A stretch of 29,296 bases of DNA from a virus, in IMG/VR virus record IMGVR_UViG_3300037502_002832, positions 1 through 29,296 of that record; one strand, written 5' to 3'. Numbering within the stretch: the first letter of the stretch is position 1; every line of letters starts with the position of its first letter. Under the pieces are notes generated by a model. That model was not told where the DNA came from, made no database searches, and saw nothing but the letters and a program-made list of their open reading frames with translations. This document shows, piece after piece, positions 6,757 to 13,824 of the stretch. Made by a program: the position numbers and the translations under genes.

Positions 6757-7131
6757 TCAATCTTCAATACTCCAATTCCCTTCAATCAATTCCCTTAAAC
6801 AATAGAAACTTAATCCATTCTCATCCAAACTATCATCAAAATGTTCAATTCTATGTATTACACCGTCTTTAGCATGAAAGTTGATTACTTTACCTTGCCT
6901 ACCTGCTTCATACGCTTTTTCAAATGTAACAAACTTAGGCAATATACGCCACTTATAAGAAAGTCGATCATCGTCTAATATAAATGGTGAAAATTTACCC
7001 CAATCATCTAAACATTTTAGACCTTCTTCGGTTCTAATAACAGTTAATTCTTCACACGCCACAACTGCTTCTGCAATATCACCAATTTTCATTGTGTCGA
7101 TTAGTTGCCCAGTAGTTAATAAATTATCCAT
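6757..7131 (-). CDS. Hypothetical phage protein, paralogue of the next gene
   Basis: This 124-residue protein shares an architecture with the gene at 7161-7538: LTTGxxIDxxKxGxxA at the start, then a W(K)WRILPxxVxFExA block and a GK segment followed by a beta strand. The pair probably arose by tandem duplication. The FExAxxAxxxGK pattern loosely recalls DUF2829-like phage proteins, some of which act against host defence, but the resemblance is weak. I chose ATG 7131 because of AGGAGGG 6 nt upstream. Confidence 0.75.
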   Translation of the reverse strand: MDNLLTTGQLIDTMKIGDIAEAVVACEELTVIRTEEGLKCLDDWGKFSPFILDDDRLSYKWRILPKFVTFEKAYEAGRQGKVINFHAKDGVIHRIEHFDDSLDENGLSFYCLRELIEGNWSIED

Positions 7132-7160
7132 ATTATTCCCTCCTATTAATCTTCTATTTT

Positions 7161-7538
7161 TCATTTGTCACTAAAATAAATTTTTCTGACTGGAGCAGTA
7201 CAATCACCAGCAATAGCCCACAACTTCCCACTTTCTTTGTCGATGTAGTATCCTGCTTCTTTCTCATCTCCTAACCACAACCAAACAGTTTTTCCATTCA
7301 TTAACGCCTTCATCGCTTCTTCAAAGCTGACGTAATGAGGGAGGATGCGCCATCTATCCTTTTTAAGAAAGATCAGACTCATCGTAAATTTGTTTTCTTC
7401 ATCAGGTTCTTGCGATTCGTGAAAATATAATAAATCTCCTTTTCGCCCGAAAGTTACTTTCCACCCATCTTGATTTACTGCCACTTCTCCCACTTTCAAT
7501 CGGTCAATCATTTCTCCTGTCGTTAACCATTCACTCAT
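7161..7538 (-). CDS. Hypothetical phage protein, paralogue of the preceding entry
   Basis: A 125-residue protein with the shared layout LTTGEMIDRLKVGEVA, then RWRILPHYVSFEEAMKAL and GKTVWLWLG. GAAAGGAG lies before ATG 7538, which overlaps the end of the upstream gene by 8 nt (ATGAGTGA), so translation is likely coupled. No catalytic signature seen. Confidence 0.78.
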   Translation of the reverse strand: MSEWLTTGEMIDRLKVGEVAVNQDGWKVTFGRKGDLLYFHESQEPDEENKFTMSLIFLKKDRWRILPHYVSFEEAMKALMNGKTVWLWLGDEKEAGYYIDKESGKLWAIAGDCTAPVRKIYFSDK

Positions 7539-7719
7539 TATAATTTACTCCTTTCATTCTTTTCTTGCTTTCATTAAGCATTTCTTTTAGCTTTTCTGCC
7601 GTTTTCTTGAATTCTTCTCTCCTTTGTTTCATTCTCATTTCAATTTCTTCTTGTGATACTGAACCAAGCAAAATTACATCATTACCGTCTTCATTTTTAT
7701 AAATTTTGTTTACATCCAA
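7531..7719 (-). CDS. Small charged helical protein (62 aa)
   Basis: A beta-like start (NEDGNDVILLGSV) is followed by a long amphipathic helix rich in Glu and Lys (EEIEMRMKQRREEFKKTAEKLKEML). GCGGAGGTG precedes ATG 7719. The C-terminus carries the ribosome site of the next gene, which starts inside it. Confidence 0.7.
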   Translation of the reverse strand: MDVNKIYKNEDGNDVILLGSVSQEEIEMRMKQRREEFKKTAEKLKEMLNESKKRMKGVNYNE

Positions 7720-7781
7720 GTTATCACCTCCGCTCTGGATAAATTCTTCGTTTTATTATAAATATTATCTTCAAATACACA

Positions 7782-8123
7782 TTAAGATGGTTCGATAAAC
7801 ACCACAATAGCTTTTTTCCATGCAAGTTGTTCGATTCGTTTTCTAGTCTGTTGGTTTACCCATTCGTTTTGCTCATTTGATAGAGGAAATTCACTAAAAT
7901 GACTATCAGCAATTTCTTCAGCTATGTGGTCAAATAACTCGTTTTCATTATCGAGTCGAAACCAAACTCTATCACCTATAGTGGTATATTGGTCAAGTAT
8001 AATCCTTGACGGACATCCTAATGTGTAGTAATGATCAGACCCTTCCTCTGGATACATAAAAATGATTTCTCGATCAGGATGGTCTTGTAATAATTGAAGC
8101 AATTCTTTTGTTTTATTGCTCAT
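7782..8123 (-). CDS. Hypothetical protein (113 aa)
   Basis: Acidic protein starting TKELLQLLQDHPDREIIFMYPEE and ending in a hydrophobic strand KKAIVVFIEPS. The LxxHPDxEIxFM start with a later VWF strand recalls short phage proteins of unknown function. GAAGGAG precedes ATG 8123. No metal or catalytic motif visible. Confidence 0.75.
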   Translation of the reverse strand: MSNKTKELLQLLQDHPDREIIFMYPEEGSDHYYTLGCPSRIILDQYTTIGDRVWFRLDNENELFDHIAEEIADSHFSEFPLSNEQNEWVNQQTRKRIEQLAWKKAIVVFIEPS

Positions 8124-8149
8124 TAAATTCGCTCCTTCATATTTACATT

Positions 8150-8728
8150 TTAAACCATCATATTATGCTTACTCACAGTTTTAAATTTCTTTTTAACTTT
8201 CTCGATTTTACTTAATTCATCAGTTAATTTCATAAATAACTCTTCATCTCCATCATCAATAGCTTCATCAATTCGTTTCTTCAATTGCTCCACTTTAAAT
8301 TCATACAAACAATAATCTAAAAAATGTGTAGCTTGCTCTTCAAATTCACTTGTATCTGATTCATCAAACGGATTATCTTCTAACACCTCACAATATTCTT
8401 TAAAGTTATATTTATCTTTAAAATTGAATTCAATATATATGTCATCATCCCTATTCAAACGAATATCATGAAAACACTTTTCCGCATCAGTATTCATCAA
8501 ATTATCTTTATAATATCTAAATGGAACATCAACTTCAGCACAACGAGTAGATACTATTATCCCTCTTGGGGTTACATCTGCTTTTTCAACAAAATGAACT
8601 TTATGCATTAGTTTGTCATTACTCAATAAAAAGTTTAAAATCCAAACGCTTTCTCTTCTTCTTAATTGATAATTACCTAAAAACCATCTTAAAAATTCTT
8701 TCTTTTGCTCCACAGTAACCCCACTCAT
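8150..8728 (-). CDS. ypiB: YpiB-family protein (UPF0302 plus IDEAL domain)
   Basis: The N-terminal two thirds closely follow the Bacillus chromosomal protein YpiB: VxxKKEFLRWFLxxYQLRRRExVWILN, then HFVEKADxxPRGIIxSTRC, VPFRYYK and DAEKxFHDIRLN. The C-terminal segment KRIDEAIDDGDEELFMKLTDELSK fits the short IDEAL domain found in YpiB and a few other Firmicute proteins. It is 192 residues from ATG 8728, chosen because GGGTG lies 6 nt upstream and the start then aligns with YpiB. Presence in a phage gene array suggests capture of a host gene. The host protein's biochemical role is not settled, so I assign none. Confidence 0.85.
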   Translation of the reverse strand: MSGVTVEQKKEFLRWFLGNYQLRRRESVWILNFLLSNDKLMHKVHFVEKADVTPRGIIVSTRCAEVDVPFRYYKDNLMNTDAEKCFHDIRLNRDDDIYIEFNFKDKYNFKEYCEVLEDNPFDESDTSEFEEQATHFLDYCLYEFKVEQLKKRIDEAIDDGDEELFMKLTDELSKIEKVKKKFKTVSKHNMMV

Positions 8729-8760
8729 CCACCTCACCCTTTCTCTATAAATGACTGATT

Positions 8761-8955
8761 TTAAACAACCTCAAACCAATTTCCAAAATAACCTTCATGA
8801 CCTACAACAGCTGCAAAATAATGATGTTTATTGCGATCATCAATAATACCAATCCATTTACCATCATTATGTACAACATTATATACTTTATCTTTAGTTA
8901 CAAAACGTTCTTTGGAGATTTTCATGTAGTCATCTTTAATGGCTTTTAGTTTCAT
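8761..8955 (-). CDS. Small beta-rich hypothetical protein (64 aa)
   Basis: KLKAIKDDYMKISKERFVTKDKVYNVV followed by a WIGIIDD strand and a terminal WFEVV gives the look of a small SH3-like barrel, common among Bacillus phage early proteins. AAGGAG precedes ATG 8955. Function unknown. Confidence 0.72.
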   Translation of the reverse strand: MKLKAIKDDYMKISKERFVTKDKVYNVVHNDGKWIGIIDDRNKHHYFAAVVGHEGYFGNWFEVV

Positions 8956-8994
8956 TCACAAACACTCCTTAAATTTATATTTTTATAATTATCT

Positions 8995-9213
8995 TTAATT
9001 ATCCATCCTTAACTCTACTGGACAAATCATCTCTAAATCATCAGCAAGATTACCCGTTCTGTTACCATATGTATCAGAAGTAATAACAAAATCATCTTCT
9101 ACACCAATAACTTCTAATGGTTTATAATATTTATTTCTAACAATGTCACCCTTCTTCCATCGCTGCTCTTTTCTGTTTTCTTTTATCTGTTGAATCAGCT
9201 CCCATGCTTTCAT
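8995..9213 (-). CDS. Small hypothetical protein (72 aa)
   Basis: An amphipathic N-terminal helix (AWELIQQIKENRKEQRW) leads into a KGDIVRNKYYKPLEVIGVEDDFVIT beta segment reminiscent of small SH3-like or KOW-like domains. GAGAGGTG precedes ATG 9213. The family is not recognised. Confidence 0.72.
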   Translation of the reverse strand: MKAWELIQQIKENRKEQRWKKGDIVRNKYYKPLEVIGVEDDFVITSDTYGNRTGNLADDLEMICPVELRMDN

Positions 9214-9228
9214 ATTTTACACCTCTCT

Positions 9229-9246
9229 ATAAAACAGTCATTTTAT
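9229..9246 (-). repeat. Intercistronic ATAAAA-N6-TTTTAT hairpin
   Basis: A perfect copy overlapping the stop of the 133-residue gene and ending 2 nt before the GAGAGGTG ribosome site of the next gene. Confidence 0.6.
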
Positions 9247-9644
9247 TCACTCATTAATTCCTCTAATCGCTGTGTCCAATACTCAATTTGATATTTCGCA
9301 TAAGCAATTTCATACTCATGCCTCAATTTTTTCTGTTCTTCCTCGATGGATTCAAGATATTCTTTTAGTTTTTCTATATGTTTCAAATCGCTCGAATAAA
9401 AATACTCTCTTTTACAAATTCCTTCTAATTCATACAGCAATTCTAAAGCGGTATACTCTTTTGGAGAAAAATCCATATCATAATCTAATTCAACAGTATA
9501 CGAGATTTTTAAATCTTTTTCTTGAATAATTTTACTTGGTATGCCTACAATAATGTATTGCGCTTCTATATGGTTTTTATCCAATATGTTAAAATTTCCC
9601 TCTCTTCGATAAAAAGTAATGAAATTGATTTGTGGTACTTCCAT
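9243..9644 (-). CDS. Hypothetical protein with C-terminal coiled coil (133 aa)
   Basis: The first half is beta-rich (QYIIVGIPSKII and YTVELDYDMDFSPKEY). The second half from about 85 is a long charged helix (HIEKLKEYLESIEEEQKKLRHEYEIAYAK) likely to form a coiled coil. AAAGGATGG precedes ATG 9644, close behind the stop of the 35-residue gene. Function unknown. Confidence 0.75.
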   Translation of the reverse strand: MEVPQINFITFYRREGNFNILDKNHIEAQYIIVGIPSKIIQEKDLKISYTVELDYDMDFSPKEYTALELLYELEGICKREYFYSSDLKHIEKLKEYLESIEEEQKKLRHEYEIAYAKYQIEYWTQRLEELMSE

Positions 9645-9659
9645 TATAGATCCATCCTT

Positions 9660-9767
9660 TCATTTTATATTTTGTTTATTTTCTAATTTTTCTACAACAA
9701 AACTCATTTTTATTTTATCAACAACTGCTTCTACTCTGCTTAGAATGTACTCTTCTTTAGAAATCAT
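9660..9767 (-). CDS. 35-residue microprotein
   Basis: Encodes MISKEEYILSRVEAVVDKI and then a KMSFVVEKLENKQNIK tail, an amphipathic helix. Its ATG overlaps the stop of the preceding 30-residue gene as ATGA, and TAGGAG lies 9 nt upstream. Its own stop lies 15 nt before ATG 9644, so the three genes form a tightly coupled set. Confidence 0.6.
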   Translation of the reverse strand: MISKEEYILSRVEAVVDKIKMSFVVEKLENKQNIK

Positions 9768-9856
9768 AACACTCTTCTCCTATCTATTTCATACATGTCT
9801 AAAGAACTTGCCATTACACAACCAACTGCTATGTTAACAGCTTTGCTAATTTCCAA
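9764..9856 (-). CDS. 30-residue microprotein with TTG start
   Basis: TTG 9856 follows a strong AAGGAGG ribosome site at 8 nt. The peptide is MEISKAVNIAVGCVMASSL plus a charged tail DMYEIDRRRVL. The ATGA overlap with the next gene and the ribosome site are the evidence for translation. Function unknown. Confidence 0.5.
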   Translation of the reverse strand: MEISKAVNIAVGCVMASSLDMYEIDRRRVL

Positions 9857-9949
9857 TTTTCTCTCCTCCTTATATATTTTCTTTGATTAATCTTACTTGC
9901 TTGTCATTCTCCTTTATTTTTTGTCAATCATGCTTTGCGTGCGAGTGTA

Positions 9950-10138
9950 TTACATCCACCCTTCTGGCAGGAAAACATAAAATACATAATACAGAATAAT
10001 CATGCCGATGAATGTAGTAGGTAGACAAATCAAAAGTAGCAAATCTTCTCTCTTTTCTACATCCTTTCTCTTTTGTTCTTCTAACATAGCTAATTGTCTT
10101 TCTAGTCTTTGTTTTTGAAGTTTATCTCTAATTGTCAT
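9950..10138 (-). CDS. Small single-pass membrane protein (62 aa)
   Basis: A basic coiled-coil N-terminus (DKLQKQRLERQLAMLEEQKRK) is followed by one hydrophobic helix at about 33-56 (LLLLICLPTTFIGMIILYYV). The charge pattern suggests a cytoplasmic N-terminus. AAAGGATG precedes ATG 10138. The layout is like that of the 53-residue gene at 4014, but the sequences differ. Confidence 0.72.
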   Translation of the reverse strand: MTIRDKLQKQRLERQLAMLEEQKRKDVEKREDLLLLICLPTTFIGMIILYYVFYVFLPEGWM

Positions 10139-10165
10139 TATTACTCATCCTTTCTTATAGTCAAT

Positions 10166-10582
10166 TTATTGATTGTTGATCCATTCTTCAATATATGAAA
10201 GAATATTCTTTCCATATTCCCCATATTCTGTTTCATACATATGGACTAATTTGTTATACAACTCATCGTCAATCAACCACGACCAAGCAATGTAGTGTTG
10301 AATACTTCTGTCGGCTGAAAGCCCTCTTTCATCATTTGCCTTCTCCCAAGCAAAATCTAAATAATTTTCCATTCTATTCACAACATCTTGCTTTGTTTTT
10401 ACCCTACCTTCCTCCCATATTTCTTTTGCGTTAGGCTTGTTTAGAAATTCATCGGTCAACATTTCTTTTATATCCTCGAATGACAAAGCTTCTGCGATAT
10501 CTTGTACTCCGAATCCGAAAAAATCTGTTGAAAAACCTTCCTTCATTTTATTTTTAATCTCTTCAGTTGTCCTAATAATCAT
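10166..10582 (-). CDS. Conserved-looking hypothetical phage protein (138 aa)
   Basis: An acidic, mostly helical protein with IAEALSFEDIKEML near the start and DRSIQHYIAWSWLIDDELY in the middle. The patterned aromatic residues suggest a compact fold of a conserved phage family, but I know no function for it. TAGGAGG precedes ATG 10582. Confidence 0.75.
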   Translation of the reverse strand: MIIRTTEEIKNKMKEGFSTDFFGFGVQDIAEALSFEDIKEMLTDEFLNKPNAKEIWEEGRVKTKQDVVNRMENYLDFAWEKANDERGLSADRSIQHYIAWSWLIDDELYNKLVHMYETEYGEYGKNILSYIEEWINNQ

Positions 10583-10618
10583 ATAATCCTCCTACTTATA
10601 TATTTTATTTGATTAATC

Positions 10619-10681
10619 TTATTCACCAAAAACCAATTCCATCAATATTCGAACGTCAGTTATTGGGAATTTATTTTTCAT
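10619..10681 (-). CDS. Possible 20-residue ORF overlapping a gene end
   Basis: ATG 10681 lies inside the last codons of the 60-residue gene, in another frame, and reads MKNKFPITDVRILMELVFGE before TAA. There is no separate ribosome site, so expression would need coupling. It may be chance. Confidence 0.3.
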   Translation of the reverse strand: MKNKFPITDVRILMELVFGE

Positions 10682-10853
10682 TCTTATTCACATCTTCCAA
10701 TTCAGCTAAAATCAAATAGATTGCTTCTTGGGCGTTTTCCTTACAGAAATCAAGATGGCTGATCGCCATTCTCGACTCGCCTTTATTGATATCATTCAAT
10801 GCTCTTTCTAAATTCTTCATCGCCTTCTCAATCTTTTCTACAACAAAATCCAT
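10671..10853 (-). CDS. Small helical protein (60 aa)
   Basis: Two amphipathic helices: VEKIEKAMKNLERALNDINK and HLDFCKENAQEAIYLILAEL, resembling a helical hairpin. AGAGGTGATG lies about 10 nt before ATG 10853. It is the first gene after promoter 10894-10922. Confidence 0.68.
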   Translation of the reverse strand: MDFVVEKIEKAMKNLERALNDINKGESRMAISHLDFCKENAQEAIYLILAELEDVNKNEK

Positions 10854-10893
10854 AAGATATTTATCATCACCTCTCTTTTATAATTCTAATATT

Positions 10894-10922
10894 ATTATAT
10901 TTTACTTAATTTATTTTGACAA
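10894..10922 (-). promoter_or_regulatory. Leftward promoter after thymidine kinase
   Basis: Minus-strand TTGTCA (10922-10917), a 17-nt spacer and TATAAT (10899-10894). It starts a new leftward transcription unit beginning with the 60-residue gene. The AAATTAAGTAAAATATAAT core recurs in the promoters at 14074 and 26092. Confidence 0.6.
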
Positions 10923-10932
10923 TCATTTTTTA

Positions 10933-11511
10933 TTATTTCTTAGTATTATTTTTAAAACTCATATAACACTTCCGACAAACAGGTAAATATTCTTCATCAC
11001 CAATCTGAATTTGTTCTCCTTCAAATAATGGCTCACCATCTATTGTTCTCATATTCATTCTTGCCTTGCGATCACAATACCAACAAACTGTTTTAATTTC
11101 TTGAATCTTGTCAGCCAATTCAATCAAACGCTTGCTTCCTTCAAACAGTTTCCCTTGAAAATCAGTTAATAATCCAAAACATAATACAGGAACGCCTAAC
11201 TCATCTACAATACGAGCCAATTCATCAATATGATACTCTTTGCAAAACTGGCACTCATCCAGAAGTACAGCGTGATATTTTTTCAGTCTAACCATATTAT
11301 ATATGTATCCACGATCATTTTCATCGAATGTGTAAACTGGATATGTAGTATCTAATGCTCTTGATTTAACTATATTTCCATCTCGCGTATCAATCGAAGA
11401 CTTAAAGATGATAAATGGTTTGTTTTGTTGTTTGTAATTATAAGCCGTCATAATTAGTTGTGCTGATTTCGATGAACGCATAGTTCCATAATAGAAAATT
11501 AATTTGCTCAT
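10933..11511 (-). CDS. tdk: Thymidine kinase, type II
   Basis: It phosphorylates thymidine with ATP in the dTTP salvage pathway. The P-loop is GTMRSSKS (about 9-16), the DECQF motif lies at about 84-88, and the structural zinc site is formed by CWYC (about 141-144) and CRKC (about 180-183). At 192 residues it has the normal size of the bacterial tetrameric enzyme. ATG 11511 follows GGCGGGTG. In a phage gene array it would raise thymidine nucleotide supply for replication. Confidence 0.93.
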   Translation of the reverse strand: MSKLIFYYGTMRSSKSAQLIMTAYNYKQQNKPFIIFKSSIDTRDGNIVKSRALDTTYPVYTFDENDRGYIYNMVRLKKYHAVLLDECQFCKEYHIDELARIVDELGVPVLCFGLLTDFQGKLFEGSKRLIELADKIQEIKTVCWYCDRKARMNMRTIDGEPLFEGEQIQIGDEEYLPVCRKCYMSFKNNTKK

Positions 11512-11517
11512 TTTGTT

Positions 11518-11714
11518 TCACCCGCCCTTTTTCATTTCTAAACGTCTTTTTCTTAATTCATTCCTTACAATTTCTCTTACTTGTTACTCCAACAAATATG
11601 TATCGACTGTCGATAAATTTTTACCCTTTTCCCATCTCAACAAAGTTGTGTGATGAACGCCTAATAGATATGTTTAAGAAATTCACCAAATTCCACTGCT
11701 GTAACCATTGTCAT
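11518..11714 (-). pseudogene. Broken helix-turn-helix DNA-binding protein
   Basis: ATG 11714, preceded by GGAG at 8 nt, opens MTMVTAVEFGEFLK and runs into TAG. A -1 shift near AAACAT restores LLGVHHTTLLRWEKGKN, which looks like the recognition part of a helix-turn-helix. That frame reaches TAA at 11586-11584 and then continues as QVREIVRNELRKRRLEMKKGG to TGA. So one frameshift and one in-frame stop separate three fragments of what seems a single 64-residue protein. It lies between thymidine kinase and a small zinc-motif gene. Confidence 0.6.
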
Positions 11715-11749
11715 GTCCCTTTCTCCTTTCAACGAAATAAGACTTTCGT

Positions 11750-11914
11750 TCAAAATTCCCATCTCCAATAACGTTTATCTAAATGTATGTAAAGAAACTT
11801 ATGTCCATAATCATCAAAAAATCTGATTTGTATATATTTTGTTTTAAATATAAAATAATGTTTACCTTCGCATTCTGAGTTGCAATCACATTTCTCAAAT
11901 ATCTTTAACACCAT
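11750..11914 (-). CDS. Small protein with CxCx3C motif (54 aa)
   Basis: It starts MVLKIFEKCDCNSECEGKHY, then two aromatic-rich strands (FIFKTKYIQIRFF and FLYIHLDKRYWRWEF). The closely spaced cysteines may bind a metal. GAGGTG lies 6 nt before ATG 11914. Function unknown. Confidence 0.65.
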   Translation of the reverse strand: MVLKIFEKCDCNSECEGKHYFIFKTKYIQIRFFDDYGHKFLYIHLDKRYWRWEF

Positions 11915-11927
11915 TTAAATCACCTCT

Positions 11928-12161
11928 TTAAAACACATGATCATTTGGTTTAATGAAGCATCGACACTGTGTTTGCAGCTCACCACAAATTCCACATCTT
12001 ACTGTTTTACTAATACGAAATAGCTGTTTCAATAAATTATCTTTTTCTTGTTGAACCTTTTCATTTTCTTTAATTAAGAACTCAATTGCTTTATGAACTT
12101 CATCTGGATATTTATTTTCCATAAACCACTTCTTTACTTCTTCAATATTATTAAATTTCAT
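11928..12161 (-). CDS. Small helical protein with C-terminal zinc motif (77 aa)
   Basis: A long charged helix (EFLIKENEKVQQEKDNLLKQL) precedes the CGICGELQTQCRCF cluster. AGGTGG lies 7 nt before ATG 12161; an ATG sixteen codons upstream in the same frame has no such site. Its build resembles a shortened version of the zinc end of the gene at 4221. Confidence 0.7.
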   Translation of the reverse strand: MKFNNIEEVKKWFMENKYPDEVHKAIEFLIKENEKVQQEKDNLLKQLFRISKTVRCGICGELQTQCRCFIKPNDHVF

Positions 12162-12219
12162 ATTATCACCACCTAATAAAAACAATGTTTCATTGAAATT
12201 AACCCTCATTTTCCATATA

Positions 12220-12390
12220 CTACGTTTCTACTATTTGACATCTCATCCATTTAAGTTTATCAATAAACTCATCATACTCATTCAAATTATTAAATTTTAA
12301 TAAAAACTTATCATCAATCCAAACCATAATACATTCTTCATAACAGTCGCCATCTTTATCATATTGATTAACGGAATATGCTAATTTCAT
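12220..12390 (-). CDS. Small acidic protein (56 aa)
   Basis: It reads MKLAYSVNQYDKDGDCYEEC, then a hydrophobic strand IMVWIDDKFLLKF and a helical end. AAAGGATG lies 7 nt before ATG 12390. The pattern fits small single-domain phage proteins of unknown role. Confidence 0.65.
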   Translation of the reverse strand: MKLAYSVNQYDKDGDCYEECIMVWIDDKFLLKFNNLNEYDEFIDKLKWMRCQIVET

Positions 12391-12434
12391 TTATAGTCAT
12401 CCTTTCTCCTTTCTCAATAAAATTTCCCATTTAT

Positions 12435-12518
12435 TTATTCATGCGTATACAAAACCTCATGCTTCCCAATCTTTTTAATTTCTACATTCTCAAATTGTTT
12501 TAAGTGAACCTCCCACGG
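12435..12518 (-). pseudogene. C-terminal fragment of a small gene joined to an IS-like end
   Basis: An open frame reads WEVHLKQFENVEIKKIGKHE and on to TAA, but has no start codon: upstream it runs straight into the omega-RNA-like hairpin at 12504-12553. It looks like the 3' end of a gene whose 5' part was lost or displaced by that element. Confidence 0.35.
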
Positions 12519-12590
12519 CTAAAGTCGCGGGCTTCTCACTTCGCAATGAGAATTTCCTGTTTTAACAGCATAGTCCTTTACTTTATTTAA
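12504..12590 (-). ncRNA. Solitary omega-RNA / IS200-IS605 right-end-like element
   Basis: Read on the minus strand it has a first hairpin TTCTCA/TGAGAA and a second, CCCGCGAC-TTTA-GCCGTGGG, ending in GAGGTTCAC. This two-hairpin layout with a terminal TTCAC is typical of the right end and guide-RNA scaffold of TnpB-bearing IS200/IS605 elements. No tnpB or tnpA lies beside it, so it appears to be a remnant or a small non-autonomous derivative. The 5' limit is approximate. Confidence 0.6.
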
Positions 12591-12915
12591 TGATTTTAAA
12601 TGTTGCGCCTTTATTTTTGTGTTTTTTCTCTTGAATTTTTAAAATCTCTGCCCTATAAGTTACTTTTAGCAAAAGTCTATTTGTCCATTCCAAATTGACA
12701 ATTGCTAAAATGTTAAATTCACAATAAGTGCCTTTATCTAAAATTGCCCACACCGTATCTCCAATTCGAGGGATTGCAACCCCAGGCTTAATATATAGAT
12801 TAACATTTCTTATTTCGCTTATTTCATTCCGACACATCAATGCCCACGCTCCTGCCACGCGATGATAACCTTAGCCATTATTAAATTCATCACCACAATT
12901 AACACAAACTTTCAT
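12583..12915 (-). pseudogene. Zinc-finger-like gene with an in-frame TAA at codon 15
   Basis: ATG 12915 follows GGGATG and reads MKVCVNCGDEFNNG, then TAA (12873-12871). The same frame continues with GYHRVAGAWALMCRNEISE and runs 91 more codons to TAA 12583. Both parts fit one protein with a CxxC start and a later MC, so a single nonsense change is likely. A downstream ATG (Met of ALMCRNE) with AGGAG 11 nt upstream could still give a shortened product of about 84 residues. The IS-like element follows directly. Confidence 0.55.
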
Positions 12916-12943
12916 TCTTTCACATCCCTATGAAACAAACTTT

Positions 12944-13198
12944 TCAATCAATTTCTTCAACAATTAATTTAATTTTTACCATTTTACCTGAATATCCGAA
13001 TAAATGAAAAGGATATAATCTTAATTGTGATTTTTTATCTGGTATAAAATTCCCTTCCTCATCCCAATACCCATTAGCATAATCAAAATCATCTGGTTCT
13101 TTTCCTGTAATTTTAATAAATGTTTCCTTATCTACTTCAAAACAAAATTCTTCGCCATCCCCTGAATTAATCCCAACAAATTCAAACTCCTTTTTCAT
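12944..13198 (-). CDS. Hypothetical protein (84 aa)
   Basis: Acidic start KEFEFVGINSGDGEEFCFEV followed by ITGKEPDDFDYANGYWDEEG and a C-terminal strand MVKIKLIVEEID. It looks like a small alpha/beta domain. AGAAGGGAG precedes ATG 13198. The family is not recognised. Confidence 0.72.
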   Translation of the reverse strand: MKKEFEFVGINSGDGEEFCFEVDKETFIKITGKEPDDFDYANGYWDEEGNFIPDKKSQLRLYPFHLFGYSGKMVKIKLIVEEID

Positions 13199-13235
13199 AT
13201 TAACATCTCCCTTCTGTTTAAAATGTAATTTCTAT

Positions 13236-13583
13236 TTAAATTTCAATGTTAATTCCATGCGCTTTTAGCGCGGCTAGACAAATAGCAAGTGCGACAAATT
13301 TTGTCTTGTAGCTATATATTTCAGTATCTTCGTCTTCTTTAAACATTAACTCAACAGTGACATTATCGCTTACATCGGTAGAGATTTTATAATAAAATTC
13401 CTTCAGTACATACCAAGCTTCTTTAATGTCTGATGAAAATTCAGGTAATGGCAACCAAGTTTCACCGCCGTTAACATTGTAAAATTTATATTCATATTTT
13501 TTCTTTGTTACTACCCATCTAACACGAGTTTCTTGTTTTAAGACTTTCTCCGCAACCAAACGATCGATTGCACGTGAATTCAT
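13236..13583 (-). CDS. Phage ABA-sandwich domain protein (115 aa)
   Basis: The pattern RAIDRLVAEKVL at the start, a central LPEFSSDIKEAWYVLKEF, and the end FVALAICLAALKAHGI match the small ABA-sandwich proteins common in Bacillus phages (BC1872-like). Their function is unknown. ATG 13583 has a weak ribosome site (AAAGAGTG). Confidence 0.72.
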   Translation of the reverse strand: MNSRAIDRLVAEKVLKQETRVRWVVTKKKYEYKFYNVNGGETWLPLPEFSSDIKEAWYVLKEFYYKISTDVSDNVTVELMFKEDEDTEIYSYKTKFVALAICLAALKAHGINIEI

Positions 13584-13589
13584 TATGTA

Positions 13590-13802
13590 TCACTCTTTCT
13601 TCATAAATGTTTTAATCCAATCAGGATACCGTATCAACATTTCCTCTAAAATTTCAAACTCCAATTCTTCTTCACATTCATCGCAATTCAAACATTCCAC
13701 TTGACCACTATAATCGCCATCATACACACTGATCATTTCACTACCGCAAAATGGACAATATTTCATTTTGTTAATTGAATCTGCTCTAAATACATAATGC
13801 AT
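13590..13802 (-). CDS. Zinc-ribbon microprotein, Lar-like (70 aa)
   Basis: CPFCGSE followed about 19 residues later by CLNCDEC gives a four-cysteine zinc site, as in the restriction alleviation (Lar) type proteins of phages, after which comes an acidic helix EEELEFEILEEML. GGAG lies 9 nt before ATG 13802; two ATGs slightly upstream in the same frame are possible. The Lar role is inferred from the motif only. Confidence 0.68.
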   Translation of the reverse strand: MHYVFRADSINKMKYCPFCGSEMISVYDGDYSGQVECLNCDECEEELEFEILEEMLIRYPDWIKTFMKKE

Positions 13803-13824
13803 TATTAACATCTCCATTGTTAAT

